A DNA stretch of 64,000 nt from NCBI GenBank assembly GCA_036338435.1, contig JAYZCG010000024.1, positions 1-64,000 of the forward strand. The letters run 5' to 3'. A program made the translations under genes and the position numbers. Positions within the stretch are counted from its first letter, which is position 1. Each line of letters opens with the position of its first letter. The notes under the pieces were generated by a model. The model was not told where the DNA came from, searched no databases, and saw only the letters and a list, made by a program, of their open reading frames with translations. Origin of the DNA: JAPYTY01 sp036338435. GTDB taxonomy: Bacteria; Acidobacteriota; UBA6911; RPQK01; JADFOI01. This document shows, piece after piece, positions 1-7,924 of the stretch.

Positions 1-3000
1 TATTGGGATCTCGGCCACCACTCAAAATCGGGTTGTTGTCCCCGACCAGATCAGGGCGATTGTCTGTCGTTGACACTCCGAAGATTTCCCCGTTAATACA
101 CCTGCAGTTGTCATATCCCAGCATAATGGTCTCGGGGACTCCAGTGGCCATTGTCACAATACCGCCTAATTGCCAACCTCCCAGAATCCTTCCAGCGGCA
201 CCCCCAAGATCCTGCCCCGGCAAATCAATCGTGTAATTCAATGTGAAGTTGTGCTGCACGTCAAAATTGGAGTGTCCCTTCTCCCCCGGTGTATCCAAGG
301 GATTTTGCTGACTGGCTGTTTGGTTACTCTCACCGGGACCCCGAATCTGTTTGGAACTGGTGTCGATTGAATGTGACCAGGCATAAGACGCCTGAACTTG
401 GAAGCCTTTGGAAAAGCGCTTGTTCAACTGAAGCTGTAATCCATGGTAGTAGGAATCAGCCCCCCCGCTACGCTGGATGCTGGTGTCAAAGCTGGGGTTA
501 AGTCTGGGACAGCGAAAAAATCCTCCGCCTCCCTTTGGGCAGGTTCTTCCAGCTCCCCGTACTCCGTTGCTGTCGAAGGTGGGGATACGGCCGCCAAAAA
601 TAAATGAGCTATCGGGTCTATCGCCATATCGCGGATAGTAAAATTTGCTTCGGGACGGAAGTGGGTTTTGACAAGTAGGGCCATCGTTGGGTTGGCACGT
701 TGACGGATCCACTGGATCAGGCTGGTTCCATTGGTAGACTCGGAACAAATCCACGCCCCGCGCACCAACGTAACCGATAGTTGCCGTGGTGTCATTCATG
801 ACCTCATGCTGAATGTTCAAGTTCCACTGCATCCGGTAAGACTGCGGAGCATTCCAATCGATGAGTTCTAAAGAGGTCCGTGACGCTCCCCCGGACTTCG
901 CACAACACGCCTCAAAGTCAAAAGGGAAGGGAAGACTTGAAACCGTTGCGATAGTAGTGTTGGGGGGGTTGCTGGTAGCTGAGATGCGATCGATCTCGGT
1001 CATCTGAATGTTGTAGAAGAGGCCAAAACCAGCCCTGATAGCGGTCTTACCATCTCCAGAGGGATCCCAGGCAAAGCCAATACGGGGTGCAAAATTCTTC
1101 CCCGTAGGATTTTTGAAAATGACGTCTACACTTTCAGATTTAGTTTGCGTGCGGATGTCCTTGACAGTACCCAATTTACCATTGACCTCGGAATGTCCAG
1201 TAGAAGGCTCGTAACGCAGTCCTAGATTGAGCGTCAGGCCAGGACGGACTTGGATGTCGTCTTGCATGAAAAATCCCATGGCCCAGAAACGGATTCCGCG
1301 CTGAACGTTGGAATCTGCTGTGATAAACGACAAACCATTTGATTTTGAGCCTACCAGGAAGTTAAAGATATCTTTAAACTGGAAGCTACCAAAGGTCCTT
1401 TGGGGAGAAATCATGTTGGCTTGAACCCGCTTGAGGTTAGCCCCGAACCTCACTGAATGAGAACCCTTTGTCCAACTAACAGTGTCGGAATACTCAAATA
1501 GATTAGTTCGATATATCCGCGGGGTGACACTGCTACCACCCATGGGTCCGGAAAAACCGGCACCTGTACCGGGTGGGTTCCAACTGCCTAGCAGACCCGA
1601 CTGCAATTCGGGCAACGCACTGCGGTTGGTGGGAACAAGTTGCATATTCTCCGGGATGGCGGCGCCAATCGGAAAGTCTCTTTCCAGCAAGGCACTACGG
1701 TTGAAGCCAATCCGAGCCACATTCAAAAGGGTGGGAGAAAAAACATGCTTTTCTTCTAAGGTCACATACTGGTTGCGGGTAATAAACCCTGTCTTGAAAT
1801 TGATCAACGGACGCATAACATCCGCATCGTCAAAGGTATAACGGACAAACACGCTGTCCGAATTGGAGAAGTTGTGATCCAACTTGATCACAAAATTGTC
1901 CTGATTCGATATTCTGCTGTTTGCCAGAACGCCTTCCCCGGTTCCGTTCAGGGCATCTCGGACACCCTGGTTGGCTGGGGGCAAGAAACGGCTTACGAAA
2001 TCGGCCACACTTGGTCCGCCTGCAACCGCAGGCCCGCCCAGTGGAATCTGACATTGATTTTGACTTGCGAGATGAGTGGCACTGAAACCAGTACCGCTCA
2101 ACGCCTTGTCGATTCTTGCACATGGATTGCTAGCATTAGTTATCGGACTATCAACGGGGAAAATCCCTTTCTTGGCCTCGTCGGTATAAGTACCAAAGAC
2201 GATGCTAGTTCCCAGTGACTCCCGAAGCCCCTCAAAACCACCAAAAATGAAAGTTTTGTCAGACACAACCGGACCCCCAGCGGTGAAACCAAACTGGTGA
2301 CGTCTAAACTCCGGGGGATCACTGCGCTGAGTTGGATTGCCTGGATCACGATCAAAAAAATTACGCGCATCTAGATTGTCATTACGGTGAAAGTAAAAAA
2401 CAGAACCGTGGAATTCGTTGGTTCCACTTTTAGTAACAGCATTAATGATGCCACCCATGCTTTGTCCATACTCTGCACTATAAGTGTTGGTTAAAACAGA
2501 GAACTCCCTCAAGGTCTCTACCCCCAGAAAAAGCCCGGTGGCCCCGCCAGGGGTATTGCCCAGCGTGCCATTGACAAAGTTGCCATCCAGTAAAAAACTG
2601 TTGGCAGATGGTCTGGCACCGGAAATGGAAATCTTGGTCCCAAACCCTGATGCACTGTTGCTAGCTCCTGTCGGCAACTCGAATGTGCCCATCTGCAACG
2701 TCACTAAGTCAGAAAAGCTACGGCCGTTAAGCGGCAAATCACGAATCTTACTCTCATCTACTAGTCCGGCTATCGTCGAACTAGCTGTATCTACGGCTGG
2801 TGCTTCACCGGTTACTACCACCCGTTCAGTGATTGCACCTATACTCAACACCAAGTCAACTCGAGCTTGGCGATTTACTGTCATGGTGATACCACTACGA
2901 ACCGCAGTCTGAAATCCTGTCAAAGCAGCAGCTATTTCATAATTGCCCGGAATTACCTCCGGCACTCGATAACGACCTTCGTCATCGCTAATAGCCAATC

Positions 3001-3181
3001 GAGTTTCCCCTCTATCCACATTGGTCACCGTCACCTCTACACCGGGAAGAATTCCTCCGGTCTCGTCAGTCACAGTGCCCAAAATAGTTCCACTGGTAGT
3101 CTGTGACAGACCTACGATAGGAACCAACAATATGGTGGCCAAACAAAAACTTGCAACGCGGACAAAACTTGATTTTTTCAT
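1..3181 (-). CDS. TonB-dependent receptor with carboxypeptidase-regulatory-like domain (C-terminus cut by window edge)
   Basis: The frame is open from an ATG at 3181 to the window edge, about 1060 codons, so it lacks only its last part. The product starts with a signal peptide ending near GLSQ. A carboxypeptidase-regulatory-like beta-sandwich follows (residues about 28-115, GTILGTVTDETGG at its start), then a TonB plug (VTGEAPAV, LPLNGR, ISGARPSANSFLLDG) and a long outer-membrane barrel with repeated RYEP and FNL-type strand motifs. It should import a bulky substrate using TonB energy; the ligand is unknown. Its visible end (GGRDPN) aligns with NGRDPE near residue 960 of the second receptor at 14587-17805, so roughly 100 residues are missing. 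A GGGGTG Shine-Dalgarno-like stretch precedes the ATG. It is divergent from the UbiD gene at 3670. Confidence 0.9.
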   Translation of the reverse strand, partial: MKKSSFVRVASFCLATILLVPIVGLSQTTSGTILGTVTDETGGILPGVEVTVTNVDRGETRLAISDDEGRYRVPEVIPGNYEIAAALTGFQTAVRSGITMTVNRQARVDLVLSIGAITERVVVTGEAPAVDTASSTIAGLVDESKIRDLPLNGRSFSDLVTLQMGTFELPTGASNSASGFGTKISISGARPSANSFLLDGNFVNGTLGNTPGGATGLFLGVETLREFSVLTNTYSAEYGQSMGGIINAVTKSGTNEFHGSVFYFHRNDNLDARNFFDRDPGNPTQRSDPPEFRRHQFGFTAGGPVVSDKTFIFGGFEGLRESLGTSIVFGTYTDEAKKGIFPVDSPITNASNPCARIDKALSGTGFSATHLASQNQCQIPLGGPAVAGGPSVADFVSRFLPPANQGVRDALNGTGEGVLANSRISNQDNFVIKLDHNFSNSDSVFVRYTFDDADVMRPLINFKTGFITRNQYVTLEEKHVFSPTLLNVARIGFNRSALLERDFPIGAAIPENMQLVPTNRSALPELQSGLLGSWNPPGTGAGFSGPMGGSSVTPRIYRTNLFEYSDTVSWTKGSHSVRFGANLKRVQANMISPQRTFGSFQFKDIFNFLVGSKSNGLSFITADSNVQRGIRFWAMGFFMQDDIQVRPGLTLNLGLRYEPSTGHSEVNGKLGTVKDIRTQTKSESVDVIFKNPTGKNFAPRIGFAWDPSGDGKTAIRAGFGLFYNIQMTEIDRISATSNPPNTTIATVSSLPFPFDFEACCAKSGGASRTSLELIDWNAPQSYRMQWNLNIQHEVMNDTTATIGYVGARGVDLFRVYQWNQPDPVDPSTCQPNDGPTCQNPLPSRSKFYYPRYGDRPDSSFIFGGRIPTFDSNGVRGAGRTCPKGGGGFFRCPRLNPSFDTSIQRSGGADSYYHGLQLQLNKRFSKGFQVQASYAWSHSIDTSSKQIRGPGESNQTASQQNPLDTPGEKGHSNFDVQHNFTLNYTIDLPGQDLGGAAGRILGGWQLGGIVTMATGVPETIMLGYDNCRCINGEIFGVSTTDNRPDLVGDNNPILSGGRDPN

Positions 3182-3518
3182 GTGAGGCACCCCTTTCAGT
3201 GAATACCTTCCCGCACAGTGCAGACAAGCTCAACGCCCACCAAGGCCAGCGCCTAACGAGTCCACTTTTTTAGAAGTTTAATTAAAAGACAACTCGGGTT
3301 AATGCTACCACAGAGCAATGTACATATCCTAGTACTGCATATCATCCCGACTAAATCTGGCTAGTCTCGTAGTTGTGTCAGGAAAGCTTGTTTCGGATCA
3401 GTCAAACATGAACAACCAAGTCATTATGTTCTCTGATGATCTGCTATGTTGAGATGTGAGACCTATGTTATGTGGTTGCATCGAAACTGCTTGAGGAGAA
3501 CTGGCCACACACATCAAC

Positions 3519-3547
3519 TTGACAGCTACGCCCCCAGCGAGTGAAAT
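3519..3547 (+). promoter_or_regulatory. Putative sigma70-type promoter of the UbiD gene
   Basis: A perfect TTGACA -35 box (3519-3524) is followed after 17 bases by TGAAAT (3542-3547), four of six matches to the -10 consensus. It would start a transcript carrying the folded leader at 3579-3646. Read by eye. Confidence 0.4.
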
Positions 3548-3578
3548 GGTTGGCGAGTTTAAACCGAATTAGTGTTAA

Positions 3579-3646
3579 GTTAACGAGGAAACATTCGGAG
3601 GGAATGTTTCCTCGGAGTACCCAGAAGGTACTGCGGAAAGGTTAAC
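3579..3646 (+). promoter_or_regulatory. Structured leader (three-way-junction-like) ahead of UbiD gene
   Basis: There is a perfect 13-base inverted repeat, 3584-3596 (CGAGGAAACATTC) with 3602-3614, around a 5-base loop. A second hairpin follows at once: AGTACC (3616-3621) with GGTACT (3627-3632). The pair is flanked by two copies of the self-complementary hexamer GTTAAC (3579-3584 and 3641-3646), which could close an outer stem; C3584 is shared by the outer and first stems. The Shine-Dalgarno sequence (AAAGGAG) and ATG at 3670 lie just downstream. There is no U-run, so it is not an ordinary terminator. It may be a cis-regulatory RNA or a protein-binding operator. Confidence 0.45.
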
Positions 3647-3669
3647 TAGGAAGATAAAGGAGTCGACAT

Positions 3670-5097
3670 ATGCCTGATTGTACTGATCTACGCCTGTGGA
3701 TCAAAGAGGCCGAGAAGATGGGTGAAATACGTCACGTTGACGGCGCCGACTGGGTCCATGAAATGGGTGCCATCACTGAGTTAGCCAGCAAGATGGATCC
3801 CATGCCAGCACTACTATTTGATCAGATAAAGGGTTATCCAACTGGCTATAGAGTCATTACTAACACCCTCGCTTCGGTTCGTAAGGTTGCGCTTACCTTT
3901 GGCATGCCTACCGACCTGTCCAGTCTGGATTTCGTCAAGAAATGGAGAGAGATGGCAGGCGATTTTGAACCTATTCCCCCTGTGGTGGTAAAAGATGGCC
4001 CCATTTTGGAAAACGTTAAAGAAGGCAAAGACGTCAATGTCCTTGAATTTCCTACCCCTAAGTGGCATGAGCACGACGGGGGACGCTACATCGGAACTGG
4101 TGATATGGTAATCACACAAGATCCCGATGAAGGTTGGACCAACACCGGAACCTACAGAGTGATGATTCACGACGAGCAGTCAGTGGGAGTCCACATTGCC
4201 CTGGCCCACCATGGATCAATGCACATCCGAAAAGCACTGGAGCGTAACGAATCGATCAAGGTAGCTATCTCAGTGGGACACCACCCTTCCTTCTTAACCG
4301 TTGCCTCAATGGAATTTCCCTACGGTTACTGTGAGTTGGATTTTGTTGGCGCCCTACAAGGCGAGCCTATTGAAGTGATTAAGGGTCCCTTCAGTGGATT
4401 GCCAATTCCTGCGAAGAGCGAGATCGTCCTAGAGGGAGAGATCCTTCCTGGTGACACAAAGTTTGAGGGTCCATTCGGGGAATGGACCGGCTACTACGCG
4501 AGCCCTCCCCAGGCCGACCCCGTCATCCACATACGCAGCATTCTGCACCGAAATAACCCCATCATTCTAGGAGCACCGCCGGTACGCCCACCAGCAGAAC
4601 ACTGCATCTATCGAGCCTTCACACGGTCCGCCCGTATCTGGGATGCTCTCGAAGGTGCTGGAGTTCCAGGCGTAAAAGGGGTTTGGTGTCACCCGGCAGG
4701 TGGCTCTAGAATGTTCAACATCGTGTCCATTGAACAGAAATTCACCGGGCATGCCCGACAGGCGGGACTTATTGCTTCACAATGCCAGGCGGGACTTTAC
4801 GCAAATCGTTATACCATCGTGGTGGATGACGACATCGACCCCACCGATACTTTCCAAGTTATCTGGGCACTTTGTACTCGATCGAACCCAGAAACTTCGA
4901 TTCAGCTTATCACCCGTAGCATGAGAACCAGTGATGACCCCATCGGTCCGGCAGACGGCTCAGGAGGATTTCGCTCCCGAGCGGTGATTGAAGCTTGTAA
5001 ACCGTATGAATCGATTAAAGATTTCCCGAAAATTAGCGGTCCCAGTCCCGAACTTAGGGAAAAAATGTACGAAAAATTTCGACACGTATTCGAATGA
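3670..5097 (+). CDS. UbiD family prFMN-dependent decarboxylase
   Basis: This 475-residue protein has the UbiD fold signature along its length. PTPKWHEHDGG lies near residues 128-138 and GTYRVMIHD near 160-168, where R163 is the expected catalytic arginine. EGPFGEWTGYY starts at E266, giving the E266/E271 pair that matches the two catalytic glutamates of fungal Fdc1. UbiD enzymes use prenylated FMN to reversibly decarboxylate aromatic or alpha,beta-unsaturated acids in the cytoplasm. Substrate cannot be read from sequence. The start is supported by AAAGGAG seven bases upstream of the ATG. It is the first of three UbiD paralogues in the window (others at 19794 and 51546) and sits beside a SnoaL-like gene and the amidohydrolase operon, which suggests a shared catabolic job. 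No prFMN synthase (UbiX) gene is present here. Confidence 0.9.
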   Translation: MPDCTDLRLWIKEAEKMGEIRHVDGADWVHEMGAITELASKMDPMPALLFDQIKGYPTGYRVITNTLASVRKVALTFGMPTDLSSLDFVKKWREMAGDFEPIPPVVVKDGPILENVKEGKDVNVLEFPTPKWHEHDGGRYIGTGDMVITQDPDEGWTNTGTYRVMIHDEQSVGVHIALAHHGSMHIRKALERNESIKVAISVGHHPSFLTVASMEFPYGYCELDFVGALQGEPIEVIKGPFSGLPIPAKSEIVLEGEILPGDTKFEGPFGEWTGYYASPPQADPVIHIRSILHRNNPIILGAPPVRPPAEHCIYRAFTRSARIWDALEGAGVPGVKGVWCHPAGGSRMFNIVSIEQKFTGHARQAGLIASQCQAGLYANRYTIVVDDDIDPTDTFQVIWALCTRSNPETSIQLITRSMRTSDDPIGPADGSGGFRSRAVIEACKPYESIKDFPKISGPSPELREKMYEKFRHVFE

Positions 5098-5179
5098 GCC
5101 AAGACTTAAGATTAAAAGGAAATCTCAGCTCTAAGCCTGCAATTACAGCTTCGCAACAGTAGTGTGGCGACAGGCTTCG

Positions 5180-5653
5180 TTAGTCCCCTGCAACATACGT
5201 GCCGCTGGCTTCCTCAACTGGCTGACCGGTGAAGTCAAGGTTTACAATTCCCATCTGACGCAGAAAATCAAGGCGGTCGTAGTAGTCGTGCACTTCACAG
5301 ATGAGTTCTCCCTCAAAGTGAAGGACCTGAACCCAAGGGACATCGACGTGCCTATTAGAGGGTGGGTTACCACGATAAGGCTCGGTTTGATCCCCAATCA
5401 AGGCACCTTCCGTGATAATCACGTCTCCCGACTGATAAAACCTTTCATAGCGAGATGAAAAATTAGGGATCGCCTCTAAAACTCTTACATAAAATTCGCG
5501 CAGTTGATCCCGGCCGTTAAAGACGGTGGGGATCGTAAGGTCGTCGTAAACAACATTCTCGGTGTGACAATTCAGATACGCGTCAAGATGGAAAGGAGCT
5601 TCCCAAATTTCCTTGTATTCTTCGAACCACGCCAACACATTCGATGGAGCCAT
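5180..5653 (-). CDS. SnoaL-like / NTF2-fold protein
   Basis: This 157-residue cytoplasmic protein has the cone-shaped NTF2/SnoaL pattern. An N-terminal helix (WFEEYKEIWE) leads into YLNCHTENVVYDDLTIPTVFNGRDQLREFY, then a curved sheet with a conserved-looking acidic/His end (EGELICEVHDYYDRLDFLRQMG). Members are ester cyclases, ketosteroid-isomerase-like enzymes or small-ligand binding proteins acting on cyclic or polyketide-like compounds. A strong AGGAGAGAG Shine-Dalgarno precedes the ATG at 5653. It converges on the UbiD gene and is divergent from the amidohydrolase operon. The exact reaction is unknown. Confidence 0.75.
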   Translation of the reverse strand: MAPSNVLAWFEEYKEIWEAPFHLDAYLNCHTENVVYDDLTIPTVFNGRDQLREFYVRVLEAIPNFSSRYERFYQSGDVIITEGALIGDQTEPYRGNPPSNRHVDVPWVQVLHFEGELICEVHDYYDRLDFLRQMGIVNLDFTGQPVEEASGTYVAGD

Positions 5654-5852
5654 AATATCTCTCTCCTATTTTAGTTAACAAAAATTAGTCAAACAATCTT
5701 CTAAATCTACAGCAATACTGTATTTCCTGCCTCAAGGAAGGTCAAGGAAGTATTCATGCTGTGGTTCTCTAACGTCTTGATTTTCGCAGCCACAAATACA
5801 CTCTTTAAAGCCGACACCAACTGTGTTGAGCGGTAAAATACAGCTGTGACTT

Positions 5853-5879
5853 AACTGCATCAACTGCATCAACTGCCGC
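5853..5879 (+). repeat. Three tandem 9-bp repeats upstream of amidohydrolase promoter
   Basis: AACTGCATC occurs twice in tandem (5853-5861, 5862-5870), followed by AACTGCCGC (5871-5879), which differs at two bases. The array ends 18 bases before the -35 box at 5898, a common place for activator sites. One repeat per helical turn is roughly matched (9 bp). Confidence 0.5.
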
Positions 5880-5897
5880 ATTAATGACAATTTCTCC

Positions 5898-5926
5898 TTG
5901 ACACCGCAGAATCCCCGCATTTGAAT
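5898..5926 (+). promoter_or_regulatory. Putative promoter of the amidohydrolase operon
   Basis: TTGACA (5898-5903), a 17-base spacer, then TTGAAT (5921-5926; four of six -10 matches). The gene start at 5977 lies 50 bases downstream, with TGGAGGTG as ribosome-binding site. Confidence 0.45.
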
Positions 5927-5976
5927 TGTAGGACGCATTCGAAATTTCCCGGTTCCCTTTATGGAGGTGCTTACAT

Positions 5977-7845
5977 ATGAAAAATCTTGTTAGATTCGTT
6001 TTCATCATGACCGTTGTTCAGACCATGGCTCTAGGGCAGCAACTTCACCCGCTAGTTGCGGACATGGGTTACGCCGACCTCATAGTGACGGATGGGAAGA
6101 TCGTTACCATGGATGACCGAAGCATCATCCCAAATACTCCAGGGCATATTGTTGAAGCCATGGCCATCAAGGGCAAAAAAATCATGGCTGTGGGAAGTAA
6201 TCTAGAAATGAAGGAATTGGCGGGGCCCAAGACTCGAATTGTGGGTGTAAGAAACAAGACTGTCATCCCGGGCCTAATTCAAACTCACTACCACCTCTTC
6301 TCGCCAGCAGTTGCGCGATACGGTCCAGGAGTCGGCCTTAATGATCCCAGCATCAAACTAACAGTGGTAGCTGAAACCACTGCCGAGGCGACAGCTAAGA
6401 AAATTCGAGCAACCATCCTCAATGCCATTCAGGCCCGCCAGTTGCCTAATGGCCAGTGGATTACTGTCGATCTAAAGGAGAACGAAAACAATCGCCGTGG
6501 CACCACTTTCTCCTGGCTGTACATGGGGAATATCAACCGAAGACAGATCGATGCTGGGACAGAGGAACATCCGGTGTTGGTCAAGACCGGGCTCCAGGGA
6601 GTTCTCAACACTAATGCAATCGATCAGATTAAAGAGATTTTTCCCAACTGGGAAGAAAGCACTGATATGGAAAATCGGCCAGGTGCTGGCCGGGATGGAT
6701 ATGCAGCAGTGCCAGAAATCCAAGGATTGAGCTTCGAATTTTGGTGGAAGGACAAACCCTTGGAAGATATCGCTGAAACAATGTATCTACACGGGGTAGA
6801 TATGCAGAAATTGGGTATCACCACTGCCGCCACACGAATCCTTTTCCCGCGGGTTATCGCTGCCTATAATTTACTAAACAGAGAGAGCCGGATGCCACAT
6901 CGTCTAGCCTACTACGTAGAATCCCAGAGGGGGAATTTTTACGGCAAACAGTCAATTCATGAGTTCTACAAAGGCACTGGGGCCCCTTGGACCAACCACG
7001 CCAACGGTGGCGAAATGCTCTGGAACAACGGTATGTGCAATGAAGTATGGGACTCCATCTACAATGAGGTGTGTATGGGCCCTGATATGCCCGATGCGCC
7101 TGCTGAAATCAAGGCTCGGGAACGCTGTCCCTACCCGGGAAGCAAGCCATGGGAATCTTTCAAGCAAGCCATTATTCACGGGTGGCGCCCAGTACAAGGA
7201 CACGCCACCTCTAGCCACGGGGCCCGTCTCTATATTCAAATGCTGGAAGAGGCCATGAAGGAAGGCAACTACTCGACAGAATATATGCGCAATCTGCGTA
7301 CCACTCTCGAACACAATATCCTATTGGGCAATGTCCCGGAAGTAATGGAAGGAATTAAGAAGTACGGGATCATTATTAACGTAAATATCGGCATGCTTCG
7401 GGATGTGCCAGAAAACATCAGGGACTACGGGGAAGAACTCAGAAAATTTGCCATGCCGGTCAAAACCTGGATCAACGATGGGATTCGAGTGACGTTTGAG
7501 GCCGCTGGAACAGACTTCTGGACACCTATTTACTCCCTGGTGACCCGCAAAATTCCTGGAAGCAGACAAGATTTCCTAACCGGAAAACCGGTTCCAGAGG
7601 TTGTGGTTCTTCCTGAGCAAGGAATAGATCGAGTCACCGCCTTAAAGATGACAACCACGTGGGCGTCTGAGTATATGATGGCTGAGGATACCATTGGGAC
7701 GCTAGAACCCGGAAAATACGCGGACTTTGCCGTCCTTGACAAGGACTTCTTTACTATTCCGATCGAAGAAATTCGGGGACTAGAAGTAATCATGACAGGA
7801 CTGAGTGGTGAGATCATCTGGGATGCTAGTCAAGCGGGTAATTAA
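5977..7845 (+). CDS. Exported amidohydrolase (amidohydrolase_3 / YtcJ-like), paralogue 1
   Basis: This 622-residue protein has a signal peptide (cleavage near LGQQ, residue 21) and so probably acts in the periplasm. The metal-centre motifs of the amidohydrolase superfamily are present: HYH at 104-106, GHATSSHG and LEHNILL as later histidines, and the catalytic Asp at 513 (AAGTDFW). The C-terminal GTLEPGKYADFAVL block closes the small beta-sandwich domain. Such enzymes hydrolyse C-N bonds in amides, formamides, hydantoins or related rings. A Cys-containing insert (GMCNE, NEVCMG, RERCPYPGSKPW) suggests a disulfide, sensible for an exported enzyme. It is the first gene of a three-gene operon (gaps of about 75-80 bases) and closely resembles the products at 7925 and 12374. 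TGGAGGTG precedes the ATG. Confidence 0.9.
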   Translation: MKNLVRFVFIMTVVQTMALGQQLHPLVADMGYADLIVTDGKIVTMDDRSIIPNTPGHIVEAMAIKGKKIMAVGSNLEMKELAGPKTRIVGVRNKTVIPGLIQTHYHLFSPAVARYGPGVGLNDPSIKLTVVAETTAEATAKKIRATILNAIQARQLPNGQWITVDLKENENNRRGTTFSWLYMGNINRRQIDAGTEEHPVLVKTGLQGVLNTNAIDQIKEIFPNWEESTDMENRPGAGRDGYAAVPEIQGLSFEFWWKDKPLEDIAETMYLHGVDMQKLGITTAATRILFPRVIAAYNLLNRESRMPHRLAYYVESQRGNFYGKQSIHEFYKGTGAPWTNHANGGEMLWNNGMCNEVWDSIYNEVCMGPDMPDAPAEIKARERCPYPGSKPWESFKQAIIHGWRPVQGHATSSHGARLYIQMLEEAMKEGNYSTEYMRNLRTTLEHNILLGNVPEVMEGIKKYGIIINVNIGMLRDVPENIRDYGEELRKFAMPVKTWINDGIRVTFEAAGTDFWTPIYSLVTRKIPGSRQDFLTGKPVPEVVVLPEQGIDRVTALKMTTTWASEYMMAEDTIGTLEPGKYADFAVLDKDFFTIPIEEIRGLEVIMTGLSGEIIWDASQAGN

Positions 7846-7924
7846 GGAACCGGCTAGGCATTTTCATATGCCTTTTGTTCTTAGACTTTTTGAACAACAT
7901 AACTTCGTAGAAGGAGTCTGTTTT

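Larger units (their letters stand above)
3182..3669. other. Divergent intergenic region between TonB receptor and UbiD gene
   Basis: This 488-base gap carries the promoters of two divergent genes. On the plus strand I see a likely promoter (3519-3547) and a strongly folded leader (3579-3646), both listed separately. I could not pick a convincing promoter for the minus-strand receptor gene. No credible small gene is present. Confidence 0.6.
5654..5976. other. Divergent intergenic region (SnoaL-like gene / amidohydrolase operon)
   Basis: About 320 bases. It contains three tandem 9-base repeats (5853-5879) and a likely promoter (5898-5926) for the plus-strand operon, both listed separately. No convincing small gene was seen; short minus-strand frames here lack ribosome-binding sites and recognisable content. 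Confidence 0.55.

Noticed and set aside
424..3106. Several short reading frames on both strands inside the first 3.1 kb
   Set aside because: They lie in other frames of the truncated TonB receptor gene, whose frame is open from 3181 to the window edge and gives recognisable protein throughout; none has a ribosome site or known motif.
7805..7924. An upstream start that would make the second amidohydrolase 40 residues longer
   Set aside because: It overlaps the previous gene, hides the signal peptide and has no ribosome site; the ATG at 7925 has GAAGGAG.
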